From Aliishimia ponticola (GTDB taxonomy: Bacteria; Pseudomonadota; Alphaproteobacteria; Rhodobacterales; Rhodobacteraceae): a stretch of 64,000 nt of DNA. The notes beneath the pieces were generated by a model, which worked only from the letters and a program-made list of their open reading frames with translations, was not told the DNA's origin and made no database searches. Of this stretch, positions 10,068 through 19,354 are shown piece by piece; the stretch's first letter is position 1, and the number at the start of each line of letters is the position of its first letter. The stretch lies in contig NZ_SRKY01000004.1 of NCBI RefSeq assembly GCF_004803475.1, positions 421,112 through 485,111 of the forward strand, read 5' to 3'. The position numbers and the translations under genes are program-made.

Positions 10068-10835
10068 TTACCCACGCATCCGCGAGAGGAAGGCGCGCGT
10101 GCGCTCTTGCTCTGGCGCGGCAAAGAAGCGGTCGGGCGGGCCTTGCTCGATGATGGAGCCGCCATCCATGAATACGACACGGTCGGCGGCTTCGCGTGCG
10201 AATTGCATCTCGTGGCTGACGACCAGCATCGTCATGCCCTGTTCCTTGACCTCGCGCATCACGTCGAGAACATCACCCACCAACTCCGGGTCCAGCGCCG
10301 ATGTCGGCTCATCGAACAGCATGACGGTTGGCTTCAGCGCCAAGGCGCGGGCAATCGCAACCCTTTGCTGCTGCCCGCCGGAAAGTTGCGCGGGCGTGTG
10401 CCGCGCCCGGTCAGACAAGCCGACGCTTTTCAGCGCTGCCATGGCTTCGGCCTCGGCCTCGGCGCGCGGCATCTTCAGCACCCGCCGCAAGGCAAGCGTG
10501 ACATTCCCCAGCGCGGTTAGATGCGGATACAGATTGAAGGATTGGAACACCATACCGATCCGCTGCCGCATCTTATTCAGGTCGACTCCGGGACCGGTCA
10601 GCAGATCGCCCTCGACCCAGATGGCCCCGGAATCGGGTTCTTCCAACCGGTTGCAACAGCGCAGCATGGTCGATTTCCCGGACCCCGAAGGGCCAAGGAC
10701 AAAGACCATTTCACTGCGCTGCACATGCAGGTCGATGCCATTCAGCACCGGGAAGGTGCCAAAGGATTTGTGCAACGCCCGCAATGACAGGGTCGCCGTT
10801 GACGGCGTCCCTGCACGGTTGGAAACAGTTTCCAT
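10068..10835 (-). CDS. Amino acid ABC transporter ATP-binding protein
   Basis: The 255-residue GlnQ/HisP-type ATPase has Walker A GPSGSGKST, Q-loop FQSFNLYPH, signature LSGGQQQR and Walker B MLFDEPTSALD followed by the switch histidine in VVSHEMQFA. The start is set at 10835 (METVSNR), where TGA-T-ATG links it to the binding-protein gene with a one-base gap. A longer in-frame reading to 10967 would overlap that gene by 130 bases and adds a non-conserved arginine-rich stretch, so it is rejected. It powers the two permeases downstream. Confidence 0.9.
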   Translation of the reverse strand: METVSNRAGTPSTATLSLRALHKSFGTFPVLNGIDLHVQRSEMVFVLGPSGSGKSTMLRCCNRLEEPDSGAIWVEGDLLTGPGVDLNKMRQRIGMVFQSFNLYPHLTALGNVTLALRRVLKMPRAEAEAEAMAALKSVGLSDRARHTPAQLSGGQQQRVAIARALALKPTVMLFDEPTSALDPELVGDVLDVMREVKEQGMTMLVVSHEMQFAREAADRVVFMDGGSIIEQGPPDRFFAAPEQERTRAFLSRMRG

Positions 10836-10836
10836 A

Positions 10837-11676
10837 TCAGTCGCAGCTCGGCGTGTGATCGTCAGCGGCATAGCCTTCGAAGCCGGGCTGGCCAAAGCCG
10901 GCTGCGGGCGTGACCGCTGCCGAACCGGCGGCCGGCGTGACACCGAACCACTTCTCGCTGAGCGCAACCATCGTGCCGTCGAGCTTCATGCATTCGATCA
11001 CAGCCTCGACCGTGTCGCGTAGTTCTTCGTCGCCCTTCTTGAAGGGCATCCCCCAGACCAATCCGGTGGAATGCAGATAACTCAACTCCAGCGCCGGGTT
11101 CTGCTTGACGGCCCACGCCGACACGGTGTTGCCCGCCACGTTGGCATAGGCGCGGCCAGAGACGACAGCCTGCACGGCATCGCTATTGGTGCCGTAGCTT
11201 TCGACTGTCCAGCCAACCTCGTCCGCCTTGTCGCGCGCCCATGAATCATAGACCGACCCACGGTTCACCGCGATGATCTTGCCGTTCAGGCTGTCCAGGC
11301 TGGTGATTTCATCCGTCCCGGCTTTGACGACGAATTGGAAATCCGTGTTCAGATACCCTTCGGAGAACAGCAGATTGCCCGCGCGTTCTTCGGTGATCGT
11401 CACCGGGGCCACGACGAAGTCATAGGTTCCCGCGGCAAGGCCGGGCAGAATGCCCGAAAACTGCGTGGCGACGATATCCATCTTCGCGCCAAGCCGTTCG
11501 CCGATCTCGTTCGCCAGATCGACGTTGAACCCTTCGACACCGCCCGACAGCGCCGGCATCGCGTGCGGGGCAAAAGTGCCATCCAGCGCGACGGTGTAGG
11601 TCTTGTCCTGCGCGTGCGCCGCGCCGCCAAGAGCAAGGATCGTGGCGATGGTTCCGAATGTGAGGCGTTTGGTCAT
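10837..11676 (-). CDS. Amino acid ABC transporter periplasmic binding protein
   Basis: The 279-residue protein starts with a signal peptide (TFGTIATILALGGAAHA, cleavage near residue 22) and has the family 3 solute-binding fold: YTVALDGTFAPH, then GFNVDLANEIGERLGAKMDIV, then FVVAPVTITEERA. These correspond to the ligand-binding lobes of polar amino acid receptors. The last 30 residues are a low-complexity tail rich in Ala, Gly and acidic residues, ending in SCD. Such a tail is unusual for the family and may be a linker. It is the first gene of the amino acid importer set; 56 bases with no clear signal separate it from the ThDP enzyme gene upstream. Confidence 0.88.
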   Translation of the reverse strand: MTKRLTFGTIATILALGGAAHAQDKTYTVALDGTFAPHAMPALSGGVEGFNVDLANEIGERLGAKMDIVATQFSGILPGLAAGTYDFVVAPVTITEERAGNLLFSEGYLNTDFQFVVKAGTDEITSLDSLNGKIIAVNRGSVYDSWARDKADEVGWTVESYGTNSDAVQAVVSGRAYANVAGNTVSAWAVKQNPALELSYLHSTGLVWGMPFKKGDEELRDTVEAVIECMKLDGTMVALSEKWFGVTPAAGSAAVTPAAGFGQPGFEGYAADDHTPSCD

Positions 11677-11732
11677 GGGTGATCTCCTGTTGGTTTATGT
11701 GTCGTTATTGTGGTGGGTTGTGCGGCTGCGCC

Positions 11733-13283
11733 CTACATCATCGCTTCGATCAGGGACGGGCCGGGCTCCAGCACCGCGTCTTCGATGGCTCTTTGCAGCG
11801 CTGCCGCGTCTTCGATGCGTTGCGCCGGAACGCCCATGCCGCGGGCCAGCGCCACGAAATCGAGATTGGGCCGATCAAGGTCCAGCATATCCAGCGCCGA
11901 GCGGCCCGGATTGGCACCGACAGCAAAGAGTTCGGTCTTGAGGATTTCATAAGTCCGGTTGGCAAAGATCACCGTGGTGATGTTGGCCTGTTCGCGCGCC
12001 TGGCTCCACAGGCCCTGAATCGTGTACATCGCAGACCCGTCCGCTTGCAGCGACACGACGGGCCGATCCGGGCAGGCCACCGCCGCGCCCAGCGCCATCG
12101 GGATGCCGTCGCCAATCGCACCGCCTGTCAGCGAAATCCACGAATGCGGCGCGGCGGCTTGGGTCGCGCCCCACATGTCGCGGCCACCCGTGATACTTTC
12201 ATCCACGACGATCGCGTTCTCCGGCAGGGCGTTGGCAATAGCGGCGGCAATCGTCGCAGGCGTAATCGCACCGGCCATGGGGCTTGGCGGCAGCACTGCC
12301 GGGGCGATCCGTTGGCTCGCGCCGACGCAGTCTGCCAGCGCCTCGATCGCGGCAGGACCGTCCCCGTCCAGCCCGGCCAGTGTCATCACTTCGCACTCCG
12401 CGGGCAGCAACAGGCTGGGCTTTCCCGGATAGGCAAAGAACGCGACAGGAGGCACCGTTTCGATCAGGATCGCGCGCTTGAACGGGGCCAGCGTTTCCAG
12501 CGCCATGTTGATCGGATAAGGCACCTTGTTGATCGCGGCGCGCCCCGCCCCACGTTCGCAGCGGCGGTTGGACGTCGGTGCAAGCACCTTGGCGCCTGTC
12601 TTCTCGGCGATGCCATGCAGCAGCGCCAAAGCGCCGGGATGTTCCAGAACGGTGCCCCCGGCCAGCAGAACGGTCTGCGCGTCCAGCTTCCCGGCCGCTT
12701 CTGTCACCGCATTTTCGTCCAGCGCTGCGAATTCCGGCGGCGGCGGCGGCGGTGCCACGACACCACCCGCATCCCAACCGATGTCAGCCGGGGCAATCAG
12801 CGTCGCGACACCATTTGGCCGGGCCATGGCCGCGGCAAGCCCTTCCATCGCGTCCTGGGCAAAGGTCTCCGGGCTGGTCGCGGTCTTGATCCAATCGGAA
12901 AACGGGGCGGCCGCGCCCGCAACATCCGAGGTCAAAGGCGCGTCATAGCCCCGATGCCGTACCGCATGGTCGCCCACGAGGTTCAGCATTGGCGAGCGCG
13001 CTTTGCGGGCGTTGTGCATGTTCGCGCTGGCATTCGACAGCCCCGGCGCAAGGTGCAGCAAGGTCGCGGCCGGGACATTGGCCATCCGTGCATAACCGTC
13101 TGCCGCACCGGTCACGACGCCTTCGAACAGGCCTAGAACGCAGCGCATCAGCCCGGTCCGGTCAAGCGCGTCGACGAATTGCATTTCGGACGTGCCGGGA
13201 TTGGCAAAGCAAACATCGACACCCGCTGCGTGCAGGCTGCGCACCACGGATTCGGCGCCGTTCATCGGGGGGTGATCTTTCAT
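11733..13283 (-). CDS. Thiamine diphosphate enzyme, acetolactate synthase/benzoylformate decarboxylase-like
   Basis: The 516-residue protein has the three-domain ThDP fold. The N-terminal PYR domain contains the catalytic glutamate in GLFEGVVTGAADGYARM (about residue 50). The C-terminal PP domain carries a metal/diphosphate-binding motif that reads LQADGSAMYT...NRTYEI instead of the usual GDG...NN. The order resembles IlvB and benzoylformate decarboxylase (MdlC). Such enzymes decarboxylate 2-keto acids or join them. The start at 13283 overlaps the stop of the OppF-type ATPase gene by four bases (ATGA). A longer upstream frame is merely antisense to nothing conserved and is discarded. In the island it could process a keto acid from a deaminated amino acid; this is inference. 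Confidence 0.8.
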   Translation of the reverse strand: MKDHPPMNGAESVVRSLHAAGVDVCFANPGTSEMQFVDALDRTGLMRCVLGLFEGVVTGAADGYARMANVPAATLLHLAPGLSNASANMHNARKARSPMLNLVGDHAVRHRGYDAPLTSDVAGAAAPFSDWIKTATSPETFAQDAMEGLAAAMARPNGVATLIAPADIGWDAGGVVAPPPPPPEFAALDENAVTEAAGKLDAQTVLLAGGTVLEHPGALALLHGIAEKTGAKVLAPTSNRRCERGAGRAAINKVPYPINMALETLAPFKRAILIETVPPVAFFAYPGKPSLLLPAECEVMTLAGLDGDGPAAIEALADCVGASQRIAPAVLPPSPMAGAITPATIAAAIANALPENAIVVDESITGGRDMWGATQAAAPHSWISLTGGAIGDGIPMALGAAVACPDRPVVSLQADGSAMYTIQGLWSQAREQANITTVIFANRTYEILKTELFAVGANPGRSALDMLDLDRPNLDFVALARGMGVPAQRIEDAAALQRAIEDAVLEPGPSLIEAMM

Positions 13284-14341
13284 GGTTTCTCCTGGCTGCG
13301 CGCGGCATTCAACACGGCAAGTCGGTCGCGGAAGGCCTTCGGAGGCGCGCTTGCCTCGACCTGACCCGTGGCGGTGACGTTTTCGGCAAAGTGGCACGCG
13401 ACACGTGCCGCGCCGACATCGCGCAGCACGGGCCGTTCGCTGCGGCAGCGATCCGTGGCCAAAGGGCAACGGGGGTGAAATGCGCATCCCGACGGCGGAT
13501 AAAGCGCGGAGGGCTGATCGCCTTCCAATGGCGGTCGGTCGTTCTTGAGGTTCGGATCGGGACGCGGCGCGGCGTCGATCAGCGAGCGTGTGTAGGGGTG
13601 CTTTGGCCACGCGAACAGGTCAGCTGCGGGCGCTTCCTCGACGATGCGGCCCAGATAGACGACCGCGACCCGGTCTGCCATGTGGCGCACCACGGCAAGG
13701 TCATGGCTGATAAAGACGTATCCGATGCCGAACTGCTTTTGGAGGTCCTGCAAAAGGTTCACGATCTGCGCCTGCACCGACACATCCAGCGCCGATACCG
13801 GCTCGTCGCAGACGATCAGCTTGGGGCGGGTGGCAAGGGCGCGGGCAATACCGACGCGCTGTCTTTGTCCACCGGAAAATTCATGCGGATAGCGTTCGGC
13901 ATGCCACGGTTGCAGCCCGCAGGTTTCCAGCAGGTTCGACACTTTCTCGCGCACGTCTTTCGGCGTGGCCAGACCATGCAGCAAAAGCGGCTCCGCCAGT
14001 GTTTCCCAGACCGTCATACGCGGATTGAGCGACCCGAACGGATCCTGGAAGATGATCTGCATCTGTTTGCGCATCTCGCGCATTTTCGCCGCGGGCTGGT
14101 TCAAGACATGCTCGCCATCCAGCCTGACGGAGCCTGCCGTCGCCTCGATCAGACGCAACAAGGTGCGCCCGATCGTGGACTTGCCGCAGCCGGATTCGCC
14201 GACAATGGCCAGCGTTTCGCCCTGCTCAACATCAAAGCTGACATCTTCGACCGCCTTCACATGCCCGACGAGCCGTTGCAGCGGACCGCGCCGCACGGGG
14301 AAATGCTTGGTCAGCCCCCGGACTTCCAACATCGTGCTCAT
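13280..14341 (-). CDS. Peptide/nickel-type ABC transporter ATPase (OppF/DppF-like)
   Basis: The 353-residue ATPase has Walker A GESGCGKST, signature FSGGQRQR, Walker B VCDEPVSALD and the C-terminal oligopeptide-transporter cysteine motif GCAFHPRCPLATDRC, which often holds an iron-sulfur cluster in this family. It is longer than amino acid ATPases because of this C-terminal extension. It overlaps the OppD-type gene by four bases and the ThDP gene by four bases, so all three are translationally linked. The ATPase pair serves the permeases at 18470 and 19437. Confidence 0.9.
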   Translation of the reverse strand: MSTMLEVRGLTKHFPVRRGPLQRLVGHVKAVEDVSFDVEQGETLAIVGESGCGKSTIGRTLLRLIEATAGSVRLDGEHVLNQPAAKMREMRKQMQIIFQDPFGSLNPRMTVWETLAEPLLLHGLATPKDVREKVSNLLETCGLQPWHAERYPHEFSGGQRQRVGIARALATRPKLIVCDEPVSALDVSVQAQIVNLLQDLQKQFGIGYVFISHDLAVVRHMADRVAVVYLGRIVEEAPAADLFAWPKHPYTRSLIDAAPRPDPNLKNDRPPLEGDQPSALYPPSGCAFHPRCPLATDRCRSERPVLRDVGAARVACHFAENVTATGQVEASAPPKAFRDRLAVLNAARSQEKP

Positions 14342-15330
14342 GCTGCCACCTCAATCGGGGCGCGCCAGCAGGCGACGCCATGCCCGGCAGAGATTTCTGT
14401 CATCGGCGGGTCTTCGGCACGGCACTGATCGGTCGCCAGCGGGCAGCGGCTGGCAAACCGGCAGCCCTTGATCGCAGCCCAGGGCGGCGGCACGGACCCG
14501 GGGATCGTGGCAAGCCGCCCTACCGCCGCATTGATGCGCGGGATCGCCGCCATCAGCCCCACGGTGTAGGGGTGTTGCGGATCGGCAAACAGCGTGGCGG
14601 TCGGGGCGCGTTCCACCACGCGGCCTGCATACATGACCACCACATCGTCACAGGTCTGGGCCACAACGCTGAGATCATGGGTCACAAGCACCACGGCAGC
14701 CCCGGTCCGGCTGCGAAGATCCCCCATCAGGTCAAGGATCTGCGCCTGCACCGTTACATCCAAGGCGGTCGTCGGTTCGTCGGCAATCAGAAGGTCGGGA
14801 TCATTGGCCAGTGCGAGGGCAATCATCACCCGTTGACGCTGTCCGCCGCTCAACTGGTGGGGATAGTCATCGACCCGGCTGCTTGGCGATGGCAGCCCGA
14901 CAAGGTCGAGCATCTCGATCGCCTTCTCGCGGGCCTCGGCACGGGACAGACCGGAATGGATGGTCAACGTTTCGATGATTTGCTCTCCGCAGGTATAGAC
15001 CGGGTTGAGCGATGTCATCGGTTCCTGAAAGATCATCCCGATCCGCGCACCGCGCAGCTTGCGCATTTCCGCTTCTGGCAGGGTCAGCAGATCACGTCCG
15101 TCAAAACGAATTTCGCCGCGTGCGTATTTGCCCGGCGGTTGCGGAACAAGACGCATGATCGACAGCGAGGTGACCGATTTTCCGCAGCCGGATTCCCCGA
15201 CGACGCCCAGCGTTTTTCCACGCTCAAGCGAGAATGAGACACCCTGAACCGCGCGCTGCACCGTGCCGCCGACATGGAATTCAACGGCAAGGTCATCAAC
15301 TTCAAGCAAGGGGGCCGACGCCTGTTCCAT
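14338..15330 (-). CDS. Peptide/nickel-type ABC transporter ATPase (OppD/DppD-like)
   Basis: The 330-residue protein has Walker A GESGCGKSVT, the IFQEPMTSLNPVYT Q-loop, signature LSGGQRQR, Walker B IADEPTTALD and a C-terminal GCRFASRCPLATDQC motif. This is the standard DppD arrangement. It begins two bases after the amidohydrolase stop at 15333. The gene order amidohydrolase, OppD, OppF, ThDP enzyme places the enzymes between parts of the transporter, which argues that they act on the imported molecule. Confidence 0.9.
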   Translation of the reverse strand: MEQASAPLLEVDDLAVEFHVGGTVQRAVQGVSFSLERGKTLGVVGESGCGKSVTSLSIMRLVPQPPGKYARGEIRFDGRDLLTLPEAEMRKLRGARIGMIFQEPMTSLNPVYTCGEQIIETLTIHSGLSRAEAREKAIEMLDLVGLPSPSSRVDDYPHQLSGGQRQRVMIALALANDPDLLIADEPTTALDVTVQAQILDLMGDLRSRTGAAVVLVTHDLSVVAQTCDDVVVMYAGRVVERAPTATLFADPQHPYTVGLMAAIPRINAAVGRLATIPGSVPPPWAAIKGCRFASRCPLATDQCRAEDPPMTEISAGHGVACWRAPIEVAA

Positions 15331-15332
15331 GA

Positions 15333-16766
15333 TCAGCCCTGCCCGTACACATAGGGGGAGGCTTCGTCATGGGTGCGCCCGGCGAAATCGAGCTTGGCGA
15401 ATGCCTCTTCTGCACGGCGCTGCGCCGCTTCGAGCCGCGCCAATGCGTCCGGCAGATCAAAGGCCGGAACGTCGCCATCCACGACAACGTGGCGCCCATC
15501 GACGAAGACATCACGCACCGCCCGTTCCGCCGCCACATAGATCAGCGACCGCAGCGGATCACGCACGGGCATCATGTTGGGATCGGTCAGATCGGCAAGG
15601 AACAGGTCCGCCTTGGCCCCGACAGCAAGCCGCCCAATGTCTTCGCGACCCAGGATTTGCGCCCCGCCCAGCGTTGCCGCGTCAAAGATATCCGACGTGC
15701 GCAGATCGTAGGGGTTCTTCGACATGATCCGGCTGAGATAAAGCGCGCTGCGCATCTCTTCGAGCATGTTATGGGGGTAGGTGTCCGTCCCGATACCCAC
15801 GGGGATACCGCCGCGGATATAGCGGCCCACAGTGTTCATCGCGATGCCGCGCCGCTGGAACACGGTTGGGCAGTGGGCAACCGCCGCGCCCGAGTCCTGA
15901 AGCAGCTTGAAATCCTGCGCCTCTGGCCAGAACACATGCGGGTAGTCGTTCAGGAAGATGCCGTGGCCGATGATCGCGCCGGGTTTCAGCACGCCAAGGC
16001 TGTCCAGCCATTCCAAGGGGGTCACGCCGTGGCGGCGCGTGATCTCGGTGAATTCCACGACCGATTGGGCCGCGTGAATTTGGAAGGGCAGACCCTTCTC
16101 CTGCGCCAGTGCGAAACTGTCTGCGATCAGGTCCGGCGTACAGGTGTCGATCTGCGACGGGGAGATCATGCCCGACAGCCGACCAGAGGGGTGGTTTGCC
16201 GCCGCTTCGACCGTTTTGACGGCCGCATCCATATCGGCCTTGCCGGCGGCTTCGTCCCATTCGTATTCCACCACATGGCCGTTATCGGTGTACCACCGGG
16301 CAGAGCGGTACATCGGGCTGACGATACCGCGCAGACCGGAAGCGGCGAATGTGTCAATCCAGCCGTCCCAATTGACGGACAAGTCCACCAGCGTCGTAAC
16401 CCCGGATTTCAGCAGTTCGGAATAGGTGACCTGCACGCAGGCCTCGCGCCCTTCGGCATCACAGCGAAAGAGCGGCATGTATTCGTATAGCGATGACATC
16501 CCAAGACGCGGCGAGCCGAGTTCGTCCAGCATCCCCTTGTTCATCGCTTCGGAGCTTGGGTGCGAATGGATGTTCACCAGACCCGGCGACACCAGACGAT
16601 CGCGACCGTCGATTTCGGTCTCTGCCTCGCCCGTATAGGTTCCGCCGACATGGACGATCTTGTCACCATCGAACGCGACGTCCCCATCTTTCAGATAGGT
16701 GTGGGTGCCGGTTTCCGTGTCATAGGCGACGATCCAGGCTGCATTTCGAATGACGGTGACGGGCAT
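15333..16766 (-). CDS. Metal-dependent amidohydrolase, ATZ/TRZ (cytosine deaminase-like) family
   Basis: The 477-residue protein is a mononuclear-metal amidohydrolase. His67 and His69 in LVNIHSHPSS, a histidine in FQIHAAQS, a histidine in AIIGHGIFL and an aspartate in VGIGTDTYPHN form the expected metal and catalytic set. Related enzymes deaminate or dechlorinate ring compounds (cytosine, S-adenosylhomocysteine, triazines). The substrate is probably a nitrogen heterocycle or cyclic amide imported by the surrounding ABC system; this is inference from context. The C-terminus ends in an Ala/Glu-rich helix. It follows the binding-protein gene after an 83-base gap that contains a strong hairpin. 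Confidence 0.82.
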   Translation of the reverse strand: MPVTVIRNAAWIVAYDTETGTHTYLKDGDVAFDGDKIVHVGGTYTGEAETEIDGRDRLVSPGLVNIHSHPSSEAMNKGMLDELGSPRLGMSSLYEYMPLFRCDAEGREACVQVTYSELLKSGVTTLVDLSVNWDGWIDTFAASGLRGIVSPMYRSARWYTDNGHVVEYEWDEAAGKADMDAAVKTVEAAANHPSGRLSGMISPSQIDTCTPDLIADSFALAQEKGLPFQIHAAQSVVEFTEITRRHGVTPLEWLDSLGVLKPGAIIGHGIFLNDYPHVFWPEAQDFKLLQDSGAAVAHCPTVFQRRGIAMNTVGRYIRGGIPVGIGTDTYPHNMLEEMRSALYLSRIMSKNPYDLRTSDIFDAATLGGAQILGREDIGRLAVGAKADLFLADLTDPNMMPVRDPLRSLIYVAAERAVRDVFVDGRHVVVDGDVPAFDLPDALARLEAAQRRAEEAFAKLDFAGRTHDEASPYVYGQG

Positions 16767-16810
16767 TGCTTAAGTCTTTCTTGAGGGGGAAGGGAATCGA
16801 AACAGGGCAG

Positions 16811-16841
16811 CCGGGCCGCACCACTGGAAGGCGCGGCCCGG
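16811..16841 (-). promoter_or_regulatory. Intercistronic hairpin after the binding-protein gene
   Basis: CCGGGCCGC (16811-16819) and GCGGCCCGG (16833-16841) form a perfect nine-pair stem with a 13-base loop, just after the binding-protein stop. There is no T run. In ABC operons such structures often protect the binding-protein mRNA and lower expression of the genes that follow; that role here is inference. Confidence 0.6.
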
Positions 16842-16849
16842 AGTTTGGA

Positions 16850-18418
16850 TCACTCCTTCAGTTTCAGGTCGAGCCCTTTGTACAGACCGGCACCGTAGAT
16901 GTTGTGCGGCACGATCGTCTCAAGGTCGGTGGATTGCGCGATGACCATCGGCTCGTGGTAAAGCGGCAGCCAGACGGCAGCCTCATGCACCTTGTCCAGC
17001 ACCTCGCCATAGGCCGATGCGCGACCCTCATCGCTTGTGGCTGTGGCCCCGGCGAGCAGCAGTTCGTCGGTTTCCGCATCATTCCAGTTCATGCGGTTCG
17101 GGGACGGCATGTTCTGGCTGCGGAAATAGAGGTTCAGCGCATCGCCAGAGGACACATAGGGGAAGGACATGCCGTACATGTCGAATTCCTGCGTCGCCAG
17201 CTTGCCCCAAGCCACGGTGGCATCGAAGGCCTGGATCTGCATATCAACGCCGATTTCGCGCAGATAGGCTTGCACCGCTTCGGAGAGTTTCCCCCAAGTC
17301 GAGCCTGCAAAGACATAAGCTGTCGGCGACAGGCGCACGCCGTCCTTGGACCGGACGCCATCATCGCCGCGGACCCATCCGGCGTCGTCGAGGATTTTGT
17401 TCGCCTCTGCCACATCGTATTTCAGCAGTTTGTCATCGACCGCCGTGTTCCAATCCAGCGCCTCTTGGCTGACATAGGAATAGGCGGGCTGCACCACGCC
17501 AAAGAACAGGTCTTCGGACATTGCGGCCTGGTCCACAGCAAGGTTGATCGCCTTGCGTACTGCTGGATCGGAGACCGTCTCTTTGTCGATCTTGAAGCCC
17601 ATGTAATAAGTCCAGAAGGCCAGATCGGACCGCACGACCTCAACCCCCGGCGAAGCGGCGAGTTGTTCCAGCGCGATGTAAGGGACGTATTGCGTCACCT
17701 GACTTTGCCCGGTGATTACAGCCACCGTGCGGGTGTTTTCCTCTGGGACGATCTGCCATGTGATCTTGTCGATCGACGCGGGGCCGGTGTTGGAATGGAA
17801 CGGCGCGCCCCAGGTGAAGGCTTCGTGCTTTTCGATGATCATCTTGTCACGCGGCGTCCATTCGACCCAGCAATACGGCCCGGTGCCGTTAAAGCCGGAA
17901 ATCCCGAAATCCGGGCCCAGCGCTTCGACATTGGCCTGATCGATGATGGTGCCGAAGCTTTGCGTCAGTTGGTAAAGCAGTTCCGAGAACGGGGCCTTCA
18001 GCTTGTATTCGACGGTATAGTCATCAACCGCCGTGACGCTTTCCACCTCACCCGCGCGCCATGCGACCGGGCTTTTCGTGTCGGGATCGATCCAGCGGTT
18101 CACGGAATAGGCAACATCGGCTGCGGTCAGCGGCTTACCGTCGCAAAAGGTCACATCCTCGCGCAGCTTGAAGGTATAGGTCGTGGCGTCCTCGCTGACC
18201 TCCCAGCTTTCGGCGATGCCCGGTTCGATCGTCTGCATATCCGGTGCAAGCGAGACAAGCGTATCGCCCAGCATGAACAGGATTTCCGATGCGGCTCGCG
18301 CAGTGGATTTATGTGGATCGTAGTTGTTGCTGTCCACTTCCCGCACGATCGTCAGTTCCGACGCCTGTGCAAGGCCCGCCCCAAGCAGGAGCGCCGTTGT
18401 CGTCAAAAGTCTTTTCAT
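16850..18418 (-). CDS. Peptide-type ABC transporter substrate-binding protein
   Basis: The 522-residue protein is a family 5 extracellular solute-binding protein (DppA/OppA type). It has a signal peptide (LLTTTALLLGAGLAQA, cleavage near residue 19), the early block VREVDSNNYDPHKST, and YTFKLREDVTFCDGKPLTAADVAYS, which is the family signature. It delivers a peptide, nickel chelate, or other hydrophilic ligand to the permeases. It lies 51 bases downstream of the OppC-type permease gene. The ligand is unknown; cyclic dipeptides, hydantoins or opine-like compounds would fit the enzymes nearby. Confidence 0.9.
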   Translation of the reverse strand: MKRLLTTTALLLGAGLAQASELTIVREVDSNNYDPHKSTARAASEILFMLGDTLVSLAPDMQTIEPGIAESWEVSEDATTYTFKLREDVTFCDGKPLTAADVAYSVNRWIDPDTKSPVAWRAGEVESVTAVDDYTVEYKLKAPFSELLYQLTQSFGTIIDQANVEALGPDFGISGFNGTGPYCWVEWTPRDKMIIEKHEAFTWGAPFHSNTGPASIDKITWQIVPEENTRTVAVITGQSQVTQYVPYIALEQLAASPGVEVVRSDLAFWTYYMGFKIDKETVSDPAVRKAINLAVDQAAMSEDLFFGVVQPAYSYVSQEALDWNTAVDDKLLKYDVAEANKILDDAGWVRGDDGVRSKDGVRLSPTAYVFAGSTWGKLSEAVQAYLREIGVDMQIQAFDATVAWGKLATQEFDMYGMSFPYVSSGDALNLYFRSQNMPSPNRMNWNDAETDELLLAGATATSDEGRASAYGEVLDKVHEAAVWLPLYHEPMVIAQSTDLETIVPHNIYGAGLYKGLDLKLKE

Positions 18419-18469
18419 GGTGTTACCTTTCCCTGTTGTTGTGCAGTGAATTATTCGGATCTCTGATTG

Positions 18470-19354
18470 TTAGGATCTCAGTCTTGGGTCGAGGACGTCG
18501 CGCAATGCGTCACCAAGGATGTTCGCGGCCAGAACGATCACAAAGGTCAGGACTGCGGGAATTACGGCGATATGCGGTGCGAACAGCAGGAAGTCCCTGC
18601 CTTGGGCGGCCATCATGCCCAGCTCTGCCGTGGGGGGACGCGCGCCGAGGCCAAGAAAGGACAGCGCCGCGCCGATCAGGATGATTTGCCCGAACCGCAT
18701 CGACATGAAGATCATGATCGTCGAAACGCAGTTGCGCAGCAGATAACGGTGGAAAAGCGCAAAGGATGACAGGCCCAGCGCGCGGCCAGCTTCGATATAT
18801 TCCTGCTTCATCACCGATACCGCGATGGATCGTGCGATCCGCGCACTGTCCGGGATCGTGGCAATCGCAAGGGCGATGATGACCGGCGTCGCGCCCGGTC
18901 CGACCACGGCGACGAGCGCCAACCCCAGCAGGATGGCCGGGAAGGACAGCATCACGTCCACCAGCCGCATCACCCACGGGTCCAGCTTCGGGCGGAAGGC
19001 GGCCAGCAGCCCCAGAAGGGAACCAAGAACCCCGCCGATACCGACAGACAGCACCCCGATGATCAGGGTCAGCCGCGTGCCGTAGAACAGGCGCGACAGC
19101 ATATCCCGGCCCTGCCCGTCCGTGCCCAGGATATGGGCCGGGTCGCTGCGGTCGGACCAGAAGGGCGGCTTCATCACGGCGCGTGAACTGGCGAATGGAT
19201 CATGGGGGGAAATAAGCGGCGCGGCGATGGCGCAGAACACGATGACGGCCAGAACCGCTGCGGCGATCAGCGCGATGGGGTCGCGCAGCAACCTTTGCCA
19301 CCATGGGCGAACGGGAGCGGGTGCATCCCAGGACGGGGCTTCGACATCGGTCAT
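18470..19354 (-). CDS. Peptide-type ABC transporter permease (OppC/DppC-like)
   Basis: The 294-residue permease has a cytoplasmic N-terminal segment ahead of its first membrane helix (IALIAAAVLAVIVFCAIAAPLI), the periplasmic LGTDGQGRDMLSRLFYGTR block that is diagnostic for DppC, and the coupling loop EAGRALGLSSFALFHRY. About six membrane helices are visible. Its start overlaps the stop of a 29-residue mini-gene by ATGA, and the GGAGG that serves it lies inside that mini-gene. Confidence 0.9.
   Translation of the reverse strand: MTDVEAPSWDAPAPVRPWWQRLLRDPIALIAAAVLAVIVFCAIAAPLISPHDPFASSRAVMKPPFWSDRSDPAHILGTDGQGRDMLSRLFYGTRLTLIIGVLSVGIGGVLGSLLGLLAAFRPKLDPWVMRLVDVMLSFPAILLGLALVAVVGPGATPVIIALAIATIPDSARIARSIAVSVMKQEYIEAGRALGLSSFALFHRYLLRNCVSTIMIFMSMRFGQIILIGAALSFLGLGARPPTAELGMMAAQGRDFLLFAPHIAVIPAVLTFVIVLAANILGDALRDVLDPRLRS

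Noticed and set aside
10836..10967. Longer N-terminus for the amino acid ATPase
   Set aside because: It would overlap the receptor gene by 130 bases and adds a non-conserved arginine-rich stretch. The ATG at 10835 sits one base after the receptor stop.
8947..11022. Plus-strand frame of 691 codons opposite the amino acid importer
   Set aside because: It spans three clear ABC genes on the other strand and has low-complexity Gln/Arg/Gly content.
16766..18466. Plus-strand frame of 566 codons opposite the peptide receptor gene
   Set aside because: It is a shadow of a secreted receptor with clear family features.
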